Shown: piece by piece, positions 9,009 through 16,711 of the stretch
Numbering within the stretch: the stretch's first letter is position 1
Layout of the letters: each line of letters opens with the position of its first letter
Source: G965237725 sp965237725
GTDB lineage: Bacteria > Pseudomonadota > Gammaproteobacteria > Arenicellales > Poriferihabitantaceae
Direction: 5' to 3'
Assembly (NCBI GenBank): GCA_965237725.1
Contig: OZ250151.1
Coordinates: 4,340,001 to 4,404,000 of the forward strand
DNA: 64,000 nucleotides
Notes under the pieces: generated by a model
The model's database searches: none
Seen by the model: only the letters and a program-made list of their open reading frames with translations
What the model was told of the DNA's origin: nothing
Program-made: the position numbers and the translations under genes

Positions 9009-9722
9009 TTAACTTGCTGCTGAAATTTGCAGCAAACCATCGTTAAGGAAGCAGGCTTTGTTGAAAAGCTTAAGGTCCAATGGATTCGGTAATCGTACGT
9101 CGTCGAGACCAGGACATTCCCCAACCGATCGGTCGTAAGAACGATCGATCTGAGAGTTGAACACCATTATCAAGCTACGGTCGCGTGCAAACGACTTCAA
9201 TGCTCGAATTTGGTCCATGATTTTGGGGTTCTCTCTCCTCTGATCCAGAAGTTGCAAGTAGTCAATGACGACCACTGTTCCCTCTGGTTTAGTTGAGAGC
9301 CTTGCCTTGATGTACTCCGCATTAATTGCATCAGAAGCGTCGAACTCAAATCTATCTTGATACTCTGTTGGGTCTTGCCCGATGGCTTTGAATAAATCGA
9401 GGATATCTGAGGTGCTATATTCCAAAGTGAAGAAAACGCCCTGGCATCCTGATTTCATTGCTTCTACGGTAAGTTCCAGACTCAATTGCGTCTTCCCATG
9501 ACCGGGACGCGCTGCCAGTAAAACCAAGTCTCCAGGGTCGAAACTGGCGAGCAGTTTACTCGCGGGTTCGGTGGAACACATTCGTGCCGCGAGCATACTC
9601 CAACGGGCAAAACCCTCGCCTTCGGCGATACGATCTAATGCTTGATGTAGCGGTATACCTTCCGCGCGAGACAGAACTTTGGCTAGACGTTTCAGTCGAT
9701 AAATAGGTGCAGACAGTTTCAT
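9009..9722 (-). CDS. DnaB/RecA-like ATPase domain protein
   Basis: 237 residues from the ATG at 9722, which has a perfect AGGAGG six bases upstream (9729-9734); the longer frame to 9809 lacks this. It carries Walker A ARPGHGKT (about 66-73), Walker B TVVVIDYLQLLD and an NSQIDR sensor-like stretch, the core of the DnaB helicase C-terminal domain. An N-terminal segment of about 50 residues replaces the primase-interacting domain. A stand-alone ATPase of this size could act in DNA metabolism, but no role is proven. Confidence 0.8.
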   Translation of the reverse strand: MKLSAPIYRLKRLAKVLSRAEGIPLHQALDRIAEGEGFARWSMLAARMCSTEPASKLLASFDPGDLVLLAARPGHGKTQLSLELTVEAMKSGCQGVFFTLEYSTSDILDLFKAIGQDPTEYQDRFEFDASDAINAEYIKARLSTKPEGTVVVIDYLQLLDQRRENPKIMDQIRALKSFARDRSLIMVFNSQIDRSYDRSVGECPGLDDVRLPNPLDLKLFNKACFLNDGLLQISAAS

Positions 9723-10030
9723 TTTAAACCTCCTGTTGGAGCGCTTGTCACAATCCCTCCTTATGTGTATTGCTCGCACAATCGGTTCTATATGGGTTAT
9801 GCCCTGCATGTAAGTTTACTTTCCCAATGGAGGGGGGCGGCAAGGGCTGTGGCCGAGTACTTATTTTATACTATCACCCGCCGCGAGGGAATCCTGGGTG
9901 TTTTCGAAGCCCGCCCGCACTTCCAAGTAGACCGTTTGCGAATAACAGTCATATACAAGGCCGTGGGACAGCGAGATCCGGCGCAACCTGGTAGAGCGAA
10001 TTTTAATGTGCATGTAATGTGTTGCCACAG
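9723..10030. other. Intergenic stretch without gene or attC
   Basis: The ribosome-binding site of the ATPase gene lies at its left end. Short frames here overlap each other on both strands and show no family. I see no attC, so the DUF1801 gene and the ATPase gene share one cassette, or an attC has decayed beyond recognition. Confidence 0.5.
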
Positions 10031-10435
10031 TTACGCTCCGAGCAACGGTAAATGTTTTATATTGTGGTAACGCAACGACATTGAAATACATTCCTTTAGT
10101 TCCTCCATGGGTATTTTTCCAGATACGGGTAATACAATTTCCCTGTTACCTACGAATTGAAGTGAGCCGCCATGAATTTCTCTAAATGTTTCAACCAAGG
10201 TTGTATTACAGTTGAAGTAGACCGAGAATCTACCAGAATACTTAGGCTTCCAATCTATTCTTACGGTACTTCCCTTTTTGGCTAGATAACTGGGCTCACC
10301 CCATTTTAAAGCCTCCGTAATCTCACCAATCTCATCCGTTATGGCTACTTCAAAAATAGACTCTCTGACCTCCATGAGTCTATTTCTTACTCGCTCTGGA
10401 TAGGAATCGAATTTTTTACTTACTTCAACATCCAT
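10031..10435 (-). CDS. DUF1801 domain protein
   Basis: 134 residues. The segment YPERVRNRLMEVRESIFEVA followed by EALKWGEPSYLAKKGSTV is the DUF1801 (YdhG-like) core. These small soluble proteins have no established activity and are frequent integron cassette cargo. It has an ATG at 10435. Confidence 0.8.
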   Translation of the reverse strand: MDVEVSKKFDSYPERVRNRLMEVRESIFEVAITDEIGEITEALKWGEPSYLAKKGSTVRIDWKPKYSGRFSVYFNCNTTLVETFREIHGGSLQFVGNREIVLPVSGKIPMEELKECISMSLRYHNIKHLPLLGA

Positions 10436-10462
10436 ATGTATTCTGTGCCGTTGCTGATTTAC

Positions 10463-10535
10463 ACATAACGCCCCGGATCAGTGGTCGACAAAATGCGTAG
10501 CGGTTTTTTGGTCCGACTGCATACGCTTGTAATGC
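10463..10535 (-). other. attC site
   Basis: Plus strand ACATAAC to GTAATGC (core T changed to A). The stem contains GATCAG and GTCCGACTGCAT, shared by a subgroup of sites in this array. It closes the isocitrate lyase/PEP mutase cassette. Confidence 0.75.
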
Positions 10536-10547
10536 GCCAGTTGTAAA

Positions 10548-11387
10548 CTACCGATTCGCAAAATCATCAAAAATATTTTCTAGTTCACAGAAACCGATTG
10601 CATCAGATGCAAATCTGAATGTGCCCAATTCCTTCAATTCTGCTGCTGCACGGGCAAAGGAGCCGTAAGCGGTAAGAAACAAAACTGAACCGACGCTGAT
10701 CCGTTTGGCGCCCGCATCTGCTAAATCTTTTAGCGACAATTGCGTGTTCGACATCTCTATCACAACATTTACTGGTTTTGTCACGGCTTCGCAAATTTCA
10801 CGGATTGTAACGATATCTTGTAAACCGGGTGCATAAAGTACATCGGCACCGGCATCCTCAAATGCCTGTAGACGTTTAATAGTATCGTCGAGATCTTTAC
10901 GTTCCCATACATAGTTTTCACAGCGTGCTGTTAAAATAAAATCATGTGGTAATTTTGTTATGCATTCTGCTGCGGCCTGGATTCTTTCTACCGCCAAGTT
11001 AAAATCGAAGATAGGGTCAGATGGATTATTTGTGTAATCTTCAATTGAACCACCGACTAATCCAACTGCAGCCGCTAGCCCGATAGTTTCTGCGACATTT
11101 TCAGGCCTATCTCCGTATCCATTTTCCAAATCCGCTGACACTGGAAGATCGGTTGCCTTAACAACTGTTTGGCAATGAGAAAGAACCTGTTCACGACTGA
11201 CCGAGCCATCTTTAAGGCCCAGTGAATGTGCGAGCCCAGTACTCGTTGTCGCGAGTGCTTCAAAATTCATTGATGCTAAAATACGAGCTGACCCTGCATC
11301 CCATGGATTGGGGATTACAAATGCCCCTGGTCGATCGTGAAGTGCGCGAAACTTAGCGGCTTTGTGATGCTGATTCATAAATGTCAC
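10548..11387 (-). CDS. Isocitrate lyase/PEP mutase superfamily protein
   Basis: 279 residues forming a TIM-barrel of the isocitrate lyase/phosphoenolpyruvate mutase superfamily: FVIPNPWDAGSARILASMNF, LPVSADLENGYGDRPENVAE (metal-binding DLENGYG) and GGSIEDYTN are typical of the 2,3-dimethylmalate lyase/oxaloacetate hydrolase-like branch. It likely cleaves or forms a C-C bond in a small oxo-acid. The start may be the second Met (11378). A full-length enzyme of this size is large for a cassette. Confidence 0.85.
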   Translation of the reverse strand: MTFMNQHHKAAKFRALHDRPGAFVIPNPWDAGSARILASMNFEALATTSTGLAHSLGLKDGSVSREQVLSHCQTVVKATDLPVSADLENGYGDRPENVAETIGLAAAVGLVGGSIEDYTNNPSDPIFDFNLAVERIQAAAECITKLPHDFILTARCENYVWERKDLDDTIKRLQAFEDAGADVLYAPGLQDIVTIREICEAVTKPVNVVIEMSNTQLSLKDLADAGAKRISVGSVLFLTAYGSFARAAAELKELGTFRFASDAIGFCELENIFDDFANR

Positions 11388-11460
11388 GAGAACTGTATTT
11401 GTTCAATCGTAATGAATAATTGGTCATAATTTCGTCGTAAATCGCATTTAACTCTATGGC

Positions 11461-11533
11461 GCACAACACCTTACATCAGCGGCAGACAAAGTGCGTAGCG
11501 GCTAGTTGGTCGGGCTGCATGGGCTTGTGAGGT
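11461..11533 (-). other. attC site
   Basis: Plus strand GCACAAC to GTGAGGT (core T changed to G). It belongs to the subgroup with CATCAGCGGC and GGGCTGCATG. It closes the DUF2306 cassette, whose own first bases preserve the matching ACCTAA at 11937. Confidence 0.75.
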
Positions 11534-11539
11534 GACTGC

Positions 11540-11926
11540 TCACGCATTTAACCAACTATGAATTAACCTGCCAGGCGCCAATGTAAACGCTCCAGCAATG
11601 AGAATGCTTCCAACATAGAGACCAATCATATTACCACGGTGTTTTTTGATGTTACCAGCGCGTGCGGCCAAATAGGCTGTTGGAACTGTGTATAAAACCA
11701 GAATGCTAAGTAAATGTATAAATCCAAAATGATCAAGAATAGTAGGGCCGATCTCAGCTGACATAAAAAGTGTGATTAGTGCTGTGAACAACATTAGGGG
11801 CATGTAAACTTTTCCCAATAATTTATGCAATGGCGTGCCTTTTCGATTTAGCAATAGGTAAGTTCCTAATAAGAATGCTGGGAATATCGAACCCAAATGC
11901 ATATATGTCAGTTGTTGGTATGTCAT
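11540..11926 (-). CDS. DUF2306 membrane protein
   Basis: 128 residues from the ATG at 11926; the longer frame to 11998 begins inside an attC. It has four membrane segments, with LLLNRKGTPLHKLLGKVYMP between helices 1 and 2 and KHRGNMIGLYVG before the last helix, matching DUF2306. Inner membrane, function unknown. Confidence 0.75.
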   Translation of the reverse strand: MTYQQLTYMHLGSIFPAFLLGTYLLLNRKGTPLHKLLGKVYMPLMLFTALITLFMSAEIGPTILDHFGFIHLLSILVLYTVPTAYLAARAGNIKKHRGNMIGLYVGSILIAGAFTLAPGRLIHSWLNA

Positions 11927-11935
11927 TCTGCGGTC

Positions 11936-11995
11936 ACCTAAAGCCGTGATAGGCATGCAACTTCGCTGGGTCCGACTGCATGGGTATGTTATGCG
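11936..11995 (-). other. attC site, left box decayed
   Basis: Plus strand ACCTAAA (from ACCTAAC) to GTTATGC. It closes a long cassette reaching to 13154 that contains a monooxygenase-like gene, cspA and an immunity-like gene. Confidence 0.65.
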
Positions 11996-12033
11996 CAATT
12001 GAGTATTTACGTTTTACTCGATGGGCTGACATT

Positions 12034-12360
12034 CTATGTCGTGGGATCCAGGACGCCGTCGAAATTGAAGTGTTTTATCGAGCACTCTTCTATTATCTCG
12101 TTATAGCCGGGAGGCAAAAACGATTTTTCCCAATCAGCTCCAAAAAGGGTCTGGACGGATTCTAAATTTTTCCAAATTGATACAAATACAAAATCGTGAT
12201 CACCGGATGGGGTTTTTTTCCCAAAGAAATATCCTAGATTACCAGGCTTATCCTGGACAACTGAAATAGAAGTATGGCCCAGTTTGGTCGAAAGTTCGTC
12301 AGCACAACCTGGTTTTGCACGAACTTCGAACACGCGCATAGTTGAATTGTTAAAATTCAT
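12034..12360 (-). CDS. Antibiotic biosynthesis monooxygenase-like (ABM/Dabb) protein
   Basis: 108 residues with a ferredoxin-like alpha-beta plan: MRVFEVRAKPGCADELSTKL at the start, LGYFFGKKTPSGDHDFVFVS in the middle, then IWKNLESVQTLFG. This fits ABM-type small monooxygenases or stress-related dimeric barrels. The start could be 12360 or the Met at 12339. Confidence 0.6.
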   Translation of the reverse strand: MNFNNSTMRVFEVRAKPGCADELSTKLGHTSISVVQDKPGNLGYFFGKKTPSGDHDFVFVSIWKNLESVQTLFGADWEKSFLPPGYNEIIEECSIKHFNFDGVLDPTT

Positions 12361-12382
12361 TGAATTACCCCAATTATATCCT

Positions 12383-12432
12383 CCTCGTAAAACCCAAAGC
12401 AGCGAGCGACTACGCCGCCCGCTGCTTTGCTT
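12383..12432 (-). terminator. Probable rho-independent terminator of cspA
   Basis: A 10-bp perfect inverted repeat (CAAAGCAGCG / CGCTGCTTTG) flanks a loop of about 15 bases, and on the minus strand it is followed by GGGTTTT. It lies just downstream of cspA. A decayed attC is a weaker alternative. Confidence 0.6.
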
Positions 12433-12447
12433 GCTATGTGTTGTAGC

Positions 12448-12654
12448 CTACATAGGAACAACTTTATTTGCACAAGGTCCTTTTTGACCTTGACCGACTT
12501 CGAATTCAACGGCCTGACCATCATTCAATGTTGCGTATGCACCATCTGCTTGAATTTCGGAATGATGAACGAATAAATCTTTACCGCCATCCTCAGGCGT
12601 AATGAAACCGAAGCCTTTATCTGCATTGAACCATTTAACTGTACCTTTACTCAT
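12448..12654 (-). CDS. cspA: Cold-shock protein, CspA family
   Basis: 68 residues, the normal CspA length. RNA-binding motifs RNP1 (KGFGFI, residues 14-19) and RNP2 (LFVHH) are intact, and the start SKGTVKWFNADKGFGFI is canonical. It binds single-stranded nucleic acid and melts RNA structure. It has its own promoter (12755-12784), a leader of about 95 nt and a terminator, so it is independently expressed within a long cassette. A cold-shock gene is unusual cassette cargo. Confidence 0.92.
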   Translation of the reverse strand: MSKGTVKWFNADKGFGFITPEDGGKDLFVHHSEIQADGAYATLNDGQAVEFEVGQGQKGPCANKVVPM

Positions 12655-12754
12655 TTTCTTTACTCATGATTGTTGGTGAAATATAAAAATTATATCCAAA
12701 TTCACCTGTTCGAATATAACGCTAAAATTTTTCGATAAATTCACATATCGTACT

Positions 12755-12784
12755 ATATTAAGTTGCCCCACTTTTTGGCGTCAA
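12755..12784 (-). promoter_or_regulatory. Promoter for cspA
   Basis: On the minus strand TTGACG (12784-12779) and TAATAT (12760-12755) are separated by 18 bp. They lie about 100 bp upstream of the cspA start, leaving a long AT-rich leader as in other cold-shock genes. Confidence 0.5.
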
Positions 12785-12812
12785 TTTAACACTCTTTCTA
12801 TGTGTTTTCACA

Positions 12813-13097
12813 TTATACGATGCCATCGTTAGAATACTCATCAATGTATGGCGGAATTTCGTCGGAAGAACTGGTAGCTTCAATCTTTCCAGTTTGATTA
12901 TCTGCAAGAAACCGGCCATTACCCAGCAAAGCAAAAGTAGAATCATTTGTTTTCAAATACTTTTCAGTATTGTAGTAAACAACCCAAGCCTGATCATGTT
13001 CTCGTATATTTTCCTTATCAACCAGATATTTATCTCCGCTTTCAATTTTTCCCAAAAGTTGCTCTACCCATTCACACGCTTTATTTTCAGTGATCAT
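12813..13097 (-). CDS. Immunity protein 35 / YrhB-like
   Basis: 94 residues. The pattern REHDQAWVVYYNTEKYLKTN, then LLGNGRFLADNQTGKIEA and PPYIDEYSN matches the YrhB/Imm35 fold, small proteins annotated as immunity factors to polymorphic toxins or as chaperone-like. No toxin partner is next to it. Confidence 0.65.
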   Translation of the reverse strand: MITENKACEWVEQLLGKIESGDKYLVDKENIREHDQAWVVYYNTEKYLKTNDSTFALLGNGRFLADNQTGKIEATSSSDEIPPYIDEYSNDGIV

Positions 13098-13147
13098 TTT
13101 CTGAAAACAGCTAATTAGTGTATTGATATCATAAATAGCTTAGTGAC

Positions 13148-13205
13148 ACAGGACGTCGAGTTAACCGCCCTGCATTAATGGCTGCGCTGCAGCCACTTGA
13201 TATGA
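13148..13205 (-). other. attC site, decayed outer boxes
   Basis: The inner GTCGAGTTAACCGCCC is intact, but the outer boxes read ACAGGAC and GATATGA. It closes the cysteine-dioxygenase-like cassette. Confidence 0.6.
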
Positions 13206-13217
13206 GCAGTGTAAACC

Positions 13218-13778
13218 TCATCGCGTTTCAATAATAAACGGAATCTCCTGGCTATTCTCAACATCAAATTGAGATCGCCCAGTATGATTTAAATGTTTTC
13301 CATAGACATGAAAAGACAGGGTGGTTTCAGTCGTTTCATTATCTACACTATGAATTTCGCCAGTCTTCATTGACACAACATCGCCAATCGAAATCGTTTT
13401 CTCTTCTATCTTTTGTAACTCGGCATGGCCTTCAAGAGATCGATCATCAACTCTTTTCCAGAAAGTATTTTTTTCGGGGCCAGTTACACCTACCACAACT
13501 GCCCAGGTCCCATGATCGTGGGGACGGACTCCACGACCGGGTAACCAACTATCCACAACCACAAACAATGTATTATCCGACTTCGCATGAATAAGTGTTG
13601 AGCCGAAGCCCAAGTCCGGATCAGCAATATACATTTCTTCCTTTCTCCATCCCGGCTCAGCAGCAGCTCGTTGTGCCAGAGGGCTAACAGCAGAAATAAT
13701 TTCATCCTCATTTTCAAATTTTGACGTTACATCTAATACGTCGCTTACAAATTTTCTAATTGGATAGTCTGAATTCAT
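13218..13778 (-). CDS. Cysteine dioxygenase-like cupin protein
   Basis: 186 residues from the Met at 13778; alternative starts at 13805 and 13814 overlap the attC core. The cupin metal motif PHDHGTWAVVVGVTG (two His) and a second motif with GDVVSMKTGEIHSVDN are present. This is the plan of cysteine dioxygenase/COG5553 proteins, non-haem iron thiol oxygenases. The exact thiol substrate is not predictable. Confidence 0.75.
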   Translation of the reverse strand: MNSDYPIRKFVSDVLDVTSKFENEDEIISAVSPLAQRAAAEPGWRKEEMYIADPDLGFGSTLIHAKSDNTLFVVVDSWLPGRGVRPHDHGTWAVVVGVTGPEKNTFWKRVDDRSLEGHAELQKIEEKTISIGDVVSMKTGEIHSVDNETTETTLSFHVYGKHLNHTGRSQFDVENSQEIPFIIETR

Positions 13779-13801
13779 TTCAATAGTTCTACTCTTGGGG
13801 T

Positions 13802-13870
13802 TCATAACGCTCAACTAACAGGCGAATTTTTTGTCATTCAAAAATCATGCGGCTCTGTTGCTTGTTAAAT
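13802..13870 (-). other. attC site
   Basis: Plus strand TCATAAC to GTTAAAT. It closes the yefM-yoeB cassette. Confidence 0.75.
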
Positions 13871-13878
13871 TCCAATTG

Positions 13879-14142
13879 TTAATAGTGATATCGACAGGAA
13901 ATGATTGTTATCGACTTTTTATCAACTGCGTAAATGAGCCTATTTGTTTCATCAATTCGTCTAGACCAAAAGCCGGATAAGTTTTCCTTAAGAGGTTCTG
14001 GTTTTCCGATCCCCTGAATTGGGGAACCCACAGTATCTCTAATTAACCTATTAATGCGTTTTAATGTCTTTTTGTCCTGGCTTTGCCAAAAGATGTAATC
14101 CGACCATGATTCACGTGTCCAAGACAGCAATTTAGCCATCAA
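13879..14142 (-). CDS. yoeB: YoeB-type toxin (mRNA interferase)
   Basis: 87 residues, the usual YoeB length. WQSQDKKTLKRINRLIRDT, the glutamate in GKPEPLKENLSGFWSRRI, the arginine pair and the C-terminal SCRYHY (catalytic His) are all present. YoeB cleaves mRNA at the ribosomal A site and is neutralised by YefM. Its start overlaps the end of yefM by 11 bp, typical of a coupled TA operon. It appears intact. Confidence 0.92.
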   Translation of the reverse strand: MMAKLLSWTRESWSDYIFWQSQDKKTLKRINRLIRDTVGSPIQGIGKPEPLKENLSGFWSRRIDETNRLIYAVDKKSITIISCRYHY

Positions 14143-14386
14143 CTAACTCATGATTTTGCGTTTTTCCAGACCGAAACTGTTTTACCGATTTTTCGAGATG
14201 CGCAGCATTGGCTGGAGATTTTAGTAAGTGTACGGTCTCCATTAAGCCATTAAATTGATCCAAAGACATTACGACCGCGTCCTCAGAATCTCTGCGAGAA
14301 ATAACAGTATAGTCAGCGTCTTCGACGACCTGATCTAGCACAGATTTTAGATGATTTCTTGCTTCAGAAAAATTGACAACTCTCAT
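14132..14386 (-). CDS. yefM: YefM antitoxin
   Basis: 84 residues from the Met at 14386 (MRVVNFSEARNHLKSVLDQV); the longer frame to 14419 would begin inside the promoter. Phd/YefM fold with EDADYTVISRRDSEDAVVMS and the C-terminal toxin-binding tail. It represses its own promoter in known systems. Confidence 0.9.
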   Translation of the reverse strand: MRVVNFSEARNHLKSVLDQVVEDADYTVISRRDSEDAVVMSLDQFNGLMETVHLLKSPANAAHLEKSVKQFRSGKTQNHELVDG

Positions 14387-14418
14387 ATTTAATTCCAACA
14401 TGTACGATATATAGCACA

Positions 14419-14447
14419 ATTATATACATGTACAAGATATTGAACAA
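14419..14447 (-). promoter_or_regulatory. yefM-yoeB promoter with TGTACA operator
   Basis: On the minus strand TTGTTC (14447-14442) and TATAAT (14424-14419) are 17 bp apart. The spacer contains the palindrome TGTACA (14429-14434), and TGTACG follows at 14401-14406. TGTACA is the known core of YefM operators, so this is a repressed TA promoter. Confidence 0.7.
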
Positions 14448-14458
14448 GTGTTATTTGA

Positions 14459-14519
14459 ATTTAACGTTGCGCTCGATGGCCGACCGAAACGGTGGTGCGA
14501 GCTCAACACCTTAATAGGC
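14459..14519 (-). other. attC site, core decayed
   Basis: Plus strand ATTTAAC to AATAGGC (from GTTAGGC), 61 bp. It closes the cassette of the 126-residue unknown protein. Confidence 0.65.
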
Positions 14520-14522
14520 AAA

Positions 14523-14903
14523 TTACTTGGACCATTTTGGAGACCAATCATTAGATAGCTCTTCTCTACAGGCATGCGCAATCCGAATTGCCTTTCCACC
14601 GGATACCGAACCAGAATCTAATGCCTCTTTAAAATTAATCATTGAATCGATAATAGATTGTCTTTCGACCATACCCAACACACCCCAATACATTTCAAGA
14701 AATCGTTGTTCAAGTTCATCATTTGGGCTTACGGCTAAAGAAGCTGCGACCTCGACCACTTCCTCGCACCATTGCAATTTCTTCTCTAGATACGGTTTAG
14801 CCGCCTCTATTTCTTGAATATTTATAAACTTAAATATTCCAACTAAAAGCCCAAGTAATCCTATAACTGCGACAAATGCCTTTATTTTTAGTTCTATAGT
14901 CAT
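14523..14903 (-). CDS. Unknown protein with N-terminal membrane helix
   Basis: 126 residues from the Met at 14903. Residues about 10-25 (VAVIGLLGLLVGIFKF) form one membrane helix; the rest is a helical soluble domain (PYLEKKLQWCEEVVEVAASL). No family recognised. Confidence 0.55.
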   Translation of the reverse strand: MTIELKIKAFVAVIGLLGLLVGIFKFINIQEIEAAKPYLEKKLQWCEEVVEVAASLAVSPNDELEQRFLEMYWGVLGMVERQSIIDSMINFKEALDSGSVSGGKAIRIAHACREELSNDWSPKWSK

Positions 14904-14913
14904 TGATAGCTGC

Positions 14914-14981
14914 ACCGATCGTCGCGTTCAACGCCACTAAAGGAGCGCAACCAGTAAGGCAACTGCAACGCCTTGTTATAC
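14914..14981 (-). other. attC site, left box decayed
   Basis: Plus strand ACCGATC, then intact GTCGCGTTCAACGCC, closing at GTTATAC. It closes the VOC cassette at 14988. Confidence 0.7.
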
Positions 14982-14987
14982 GATTGC

Positions 14988-15389
14988 TTAATCATAGACG
15001 ATAAACTCCAATAGATTTTTGTCAGGATCCCTCACATAGATACTCTTGCCGATTTCTGTTCCCTGATTTTTTCCTCCTTGATTTTTCATCGGCCCTGCGA
15101 TAACAGAAATTTTATTATCTTCTAAGGTTTCCAATAGACTGTCCAACGTTCCGCTCCAAACAAAACATAAATCCCCACAACCAGGTAAAGACGTCGGTCC
15201 CCGAAGGTCAAATTGGCTATCTTTCCACAATTCAGGTAAATGAAAATGGATTTTGTTTTCTCCAAATTGTACAGCATAGATATGTTCACTGAGTTTGGAA
15301 ATTTCGAGGCCTATAGCATTATAAAACTCAACCATATCATTTTCATCGCTTATTGGAATTGCGACATGGTCGAAGGAAGAAATTGTCAT
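14988..15389 (-). CDS. VOC family protein
   Basis: 133 residues: SSFDHVAIPISDENDMVEFY at the start, ENKIHFHLPELW in the middle and KSIYVRDPDKNLLEFIVYD at the end. The His at 8, His near 50 and terminal Glu fit VOC metal ligands. Possible glyoxalase, dioxygenase or resistance role; none shown. Confidence 0.85.
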   Translation of the reverse strand: MTISSFDHVAIPISDENDMVEFYNAIGLEISKLSEHIYAVQFGENKIHFHLPELWKDSQFDLRGPTSLPGCGDLCFVWSGTLDSLLETLEDNKISVIAGPMKNQGGKNQGTEIGKSIYVRDPDKNLLEFIVYD

Positions 15390-15400
15390 CGCCCTACTTC

Positions 15401-15484
15401 GTACAACGTCGCGTTAACCGCCCAGCTTTAGCTGGTGAGATGAAGGCTCGTTGAGCCGTAGTGAAATTCATTCGCTTGTTATGT
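15401..15484 (-). other. attC site
   Basis: Plus strand GTACAAC to GTTATGT, with stem CAGCTTTAGCTG. It closes the cassette of the PLD-N-like membrane protein. Confidence 0.8.
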
Positions 15485-15531
15485 AAGTATTGATTCATTT
15501 TTAGTTTGTGTTTCTTGCGAATCTGACATTA

Positions 15532-15810
15532 TTACTTTTTCCAATCGTCGTCGCGAGGTGCCAACGTTCCCGATCTTGCTCTTTCTTCCGCCGCACTAAT
15601 TTCATAAGTTTTCACGTGGAACAGGCTTGCTCGATACCGAAAGTGGAAAGTTGCCGCACCAATAAATGGCAATAGTATGAGGAATAGGCACCAAAATAGT
15701 TTACTTTTACCAGAAATGGACCCTTTTAAAGTATTCATGATTGGAATTGCTACAAGCAATAGGTGGAACACACTAAACACTATTAAAAACCCTAGTAACG
15801 CATTGCCCAT
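15532..15810 (-). CDS. Small membrane protein, PLDc_N-like
   Basis: 92 residues with two membrane helices. KLFWCLFLILLPFIGAATFH resembles the PLDc_N motif (W-x-x-x-x-x-x-P-x-x-G-A), a two-helix domain also found alone. The C-terminus is charged and cytoplasmic (SAAEERARSG). Function unknown. Confidence 0.6.
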   Translation of the reverse strand: MGNALLGFLIVFSVFHLLLVAIPIMNTLKGSISGKSKLFWCLFLILLPFIGAATFHFRYRASLFHVKTYEISAAEERARSGTLAPRDDDWKK

Positions 15811-15828
15811 ATTTACATCCGACTATTT

Positions 15829-15898
15829 ACATAACGTCTAGCTCAGCGCCCGAGAAATGGCACAGCTTTTCGAGGTGCGCTGCAATTTCTTGTTAAAC
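15829..15898 (-). other. attC site
   Basis: Plus strand ACATAAC to GTTAAAC. It closes the fatty-acid hydroxylase cassette. Confidence 0.8.
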
Positions 15899-15904
15899 GC
15901 TGTT

Positions 15905-16624
15905 TTAGTACACATCTTTAAATACTAACATTTCACGTAATCGTTGTTCTGAACCTTTTGGGAATCCGCAGCGATCTGCAAAACTTGTGGCATCTTTATA
16001 CGTACCAAATATCCTATCCCAGATTGGAATATCACTAAAATTGAAAGTATGGAGATCGTATTGATGGTGTATCGAATGGAGTTCAGGCGTTTGAACGAAA
16101 TATCTCAGCCATCGAGGCGTCTTTACATTCGCATGGTAAAAGTATTCCCCGGTCGCGGCAAAAAAGTTATACCAGAAACTTGCCATTAGAGACACCCCCA
16201 GGATTGGAAATAAGATAACTGCGGCAATAAACGAATTTACGAATATTTCTACCGGATGTTTATAAAATGAGGTTAATACCTCGATTCGAGACGCTGAATG
16301 ATGAATTTGATGAAATACTACCCAAAAACCATTCTTGTGTCGAATTCTATGCCACCAATAGAAAATAAAGGTTCCAACAAACCATCCAATAAATCCTTCA
16401 ACAGCGGTTAGGTTGAGGCTAGATAAATTTAGTAATGACCCGCTATCGAACGTATTTACCCAAAGTTTACCAGCAAAAAGAGTGATTCCTAATTGAATAA
16501 AGTTGATTAAAAGTGCTCTAAAGTACCAGCCAACCGAATTCGGTAACGTTCTCCCAGGTATTAACCGTTCCCAAACTAAAAAAATTAGAGTGCTTAAAAC
16601 AATAAAAATTGATGGCAGGGTCAT
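15905..16624 (-). CDS. Fatty acid hydroxylase / sterol desaturase family protein
   Basis: 239 residues from the ATG at 16624; the longer frame starts with TTG inside attC. Four or five membrane helices and three His boxes (WWHRIRH, HQIHHS, HSIHHQ) that would hold a di-iron centre. It would hydroxylate or desaturate a lipid at the inner membrane. All boxes look intact. Confidence 0.88.
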   Translation of the reverse strand: MTLPSIFIVLSTLIFLVWERLIPGRTLPNSVGWYFRALLINFIQLGITLFAGKLWVNTFDSGSLLNLSSLNLTAVEGFIGWFVGTFIFYWWHRIRHKNGFWVVFHQIHHSASRIEVLTSFYKHPVEIFVNSFIAAVILFPILGVSLMASFWYNFFAATGEYFYHANVKTPRWLRYFVQTPELHSIHHQYDLHTFNFSDIPIWDRIFGTYKDATSFADRCGFPKGSEQRLREMLVFKDVY

Positions 16625-16627
16625 AGC

Positions 16628-16711
16628 GTATCCCGTCGCGTTCAACGCCCCGCTTTAACGGCTGCGGCGAAAGGCCGTAGGCCTAAAACGAGTTGCTTCG
16701 CCTTATTGCGT
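16628..16711 (-). other. attC site, decayed boxes
   Basis: The intact middle GTCGCGTTCAACGCCCCGC is flanked by GTATCCC on the left and a shortened CCTTATTGCG on the right. It overlaps the stop codon of the methyltransferase gene it closes. Confidence 0.65.

Noticed and set aside
9861..10091. Minus-strand frame of 76 codons
   Set aside because: No family, no ribosome-binding site, and it overlaps the end of the DUF1801 gene and two plus-strand frames.
12383..12432. attC site downstream of cspA
   Set aside because: It has a stem but no RYYYAAC/GTTRRRY boxes; the trailing T run fits a terminator better.
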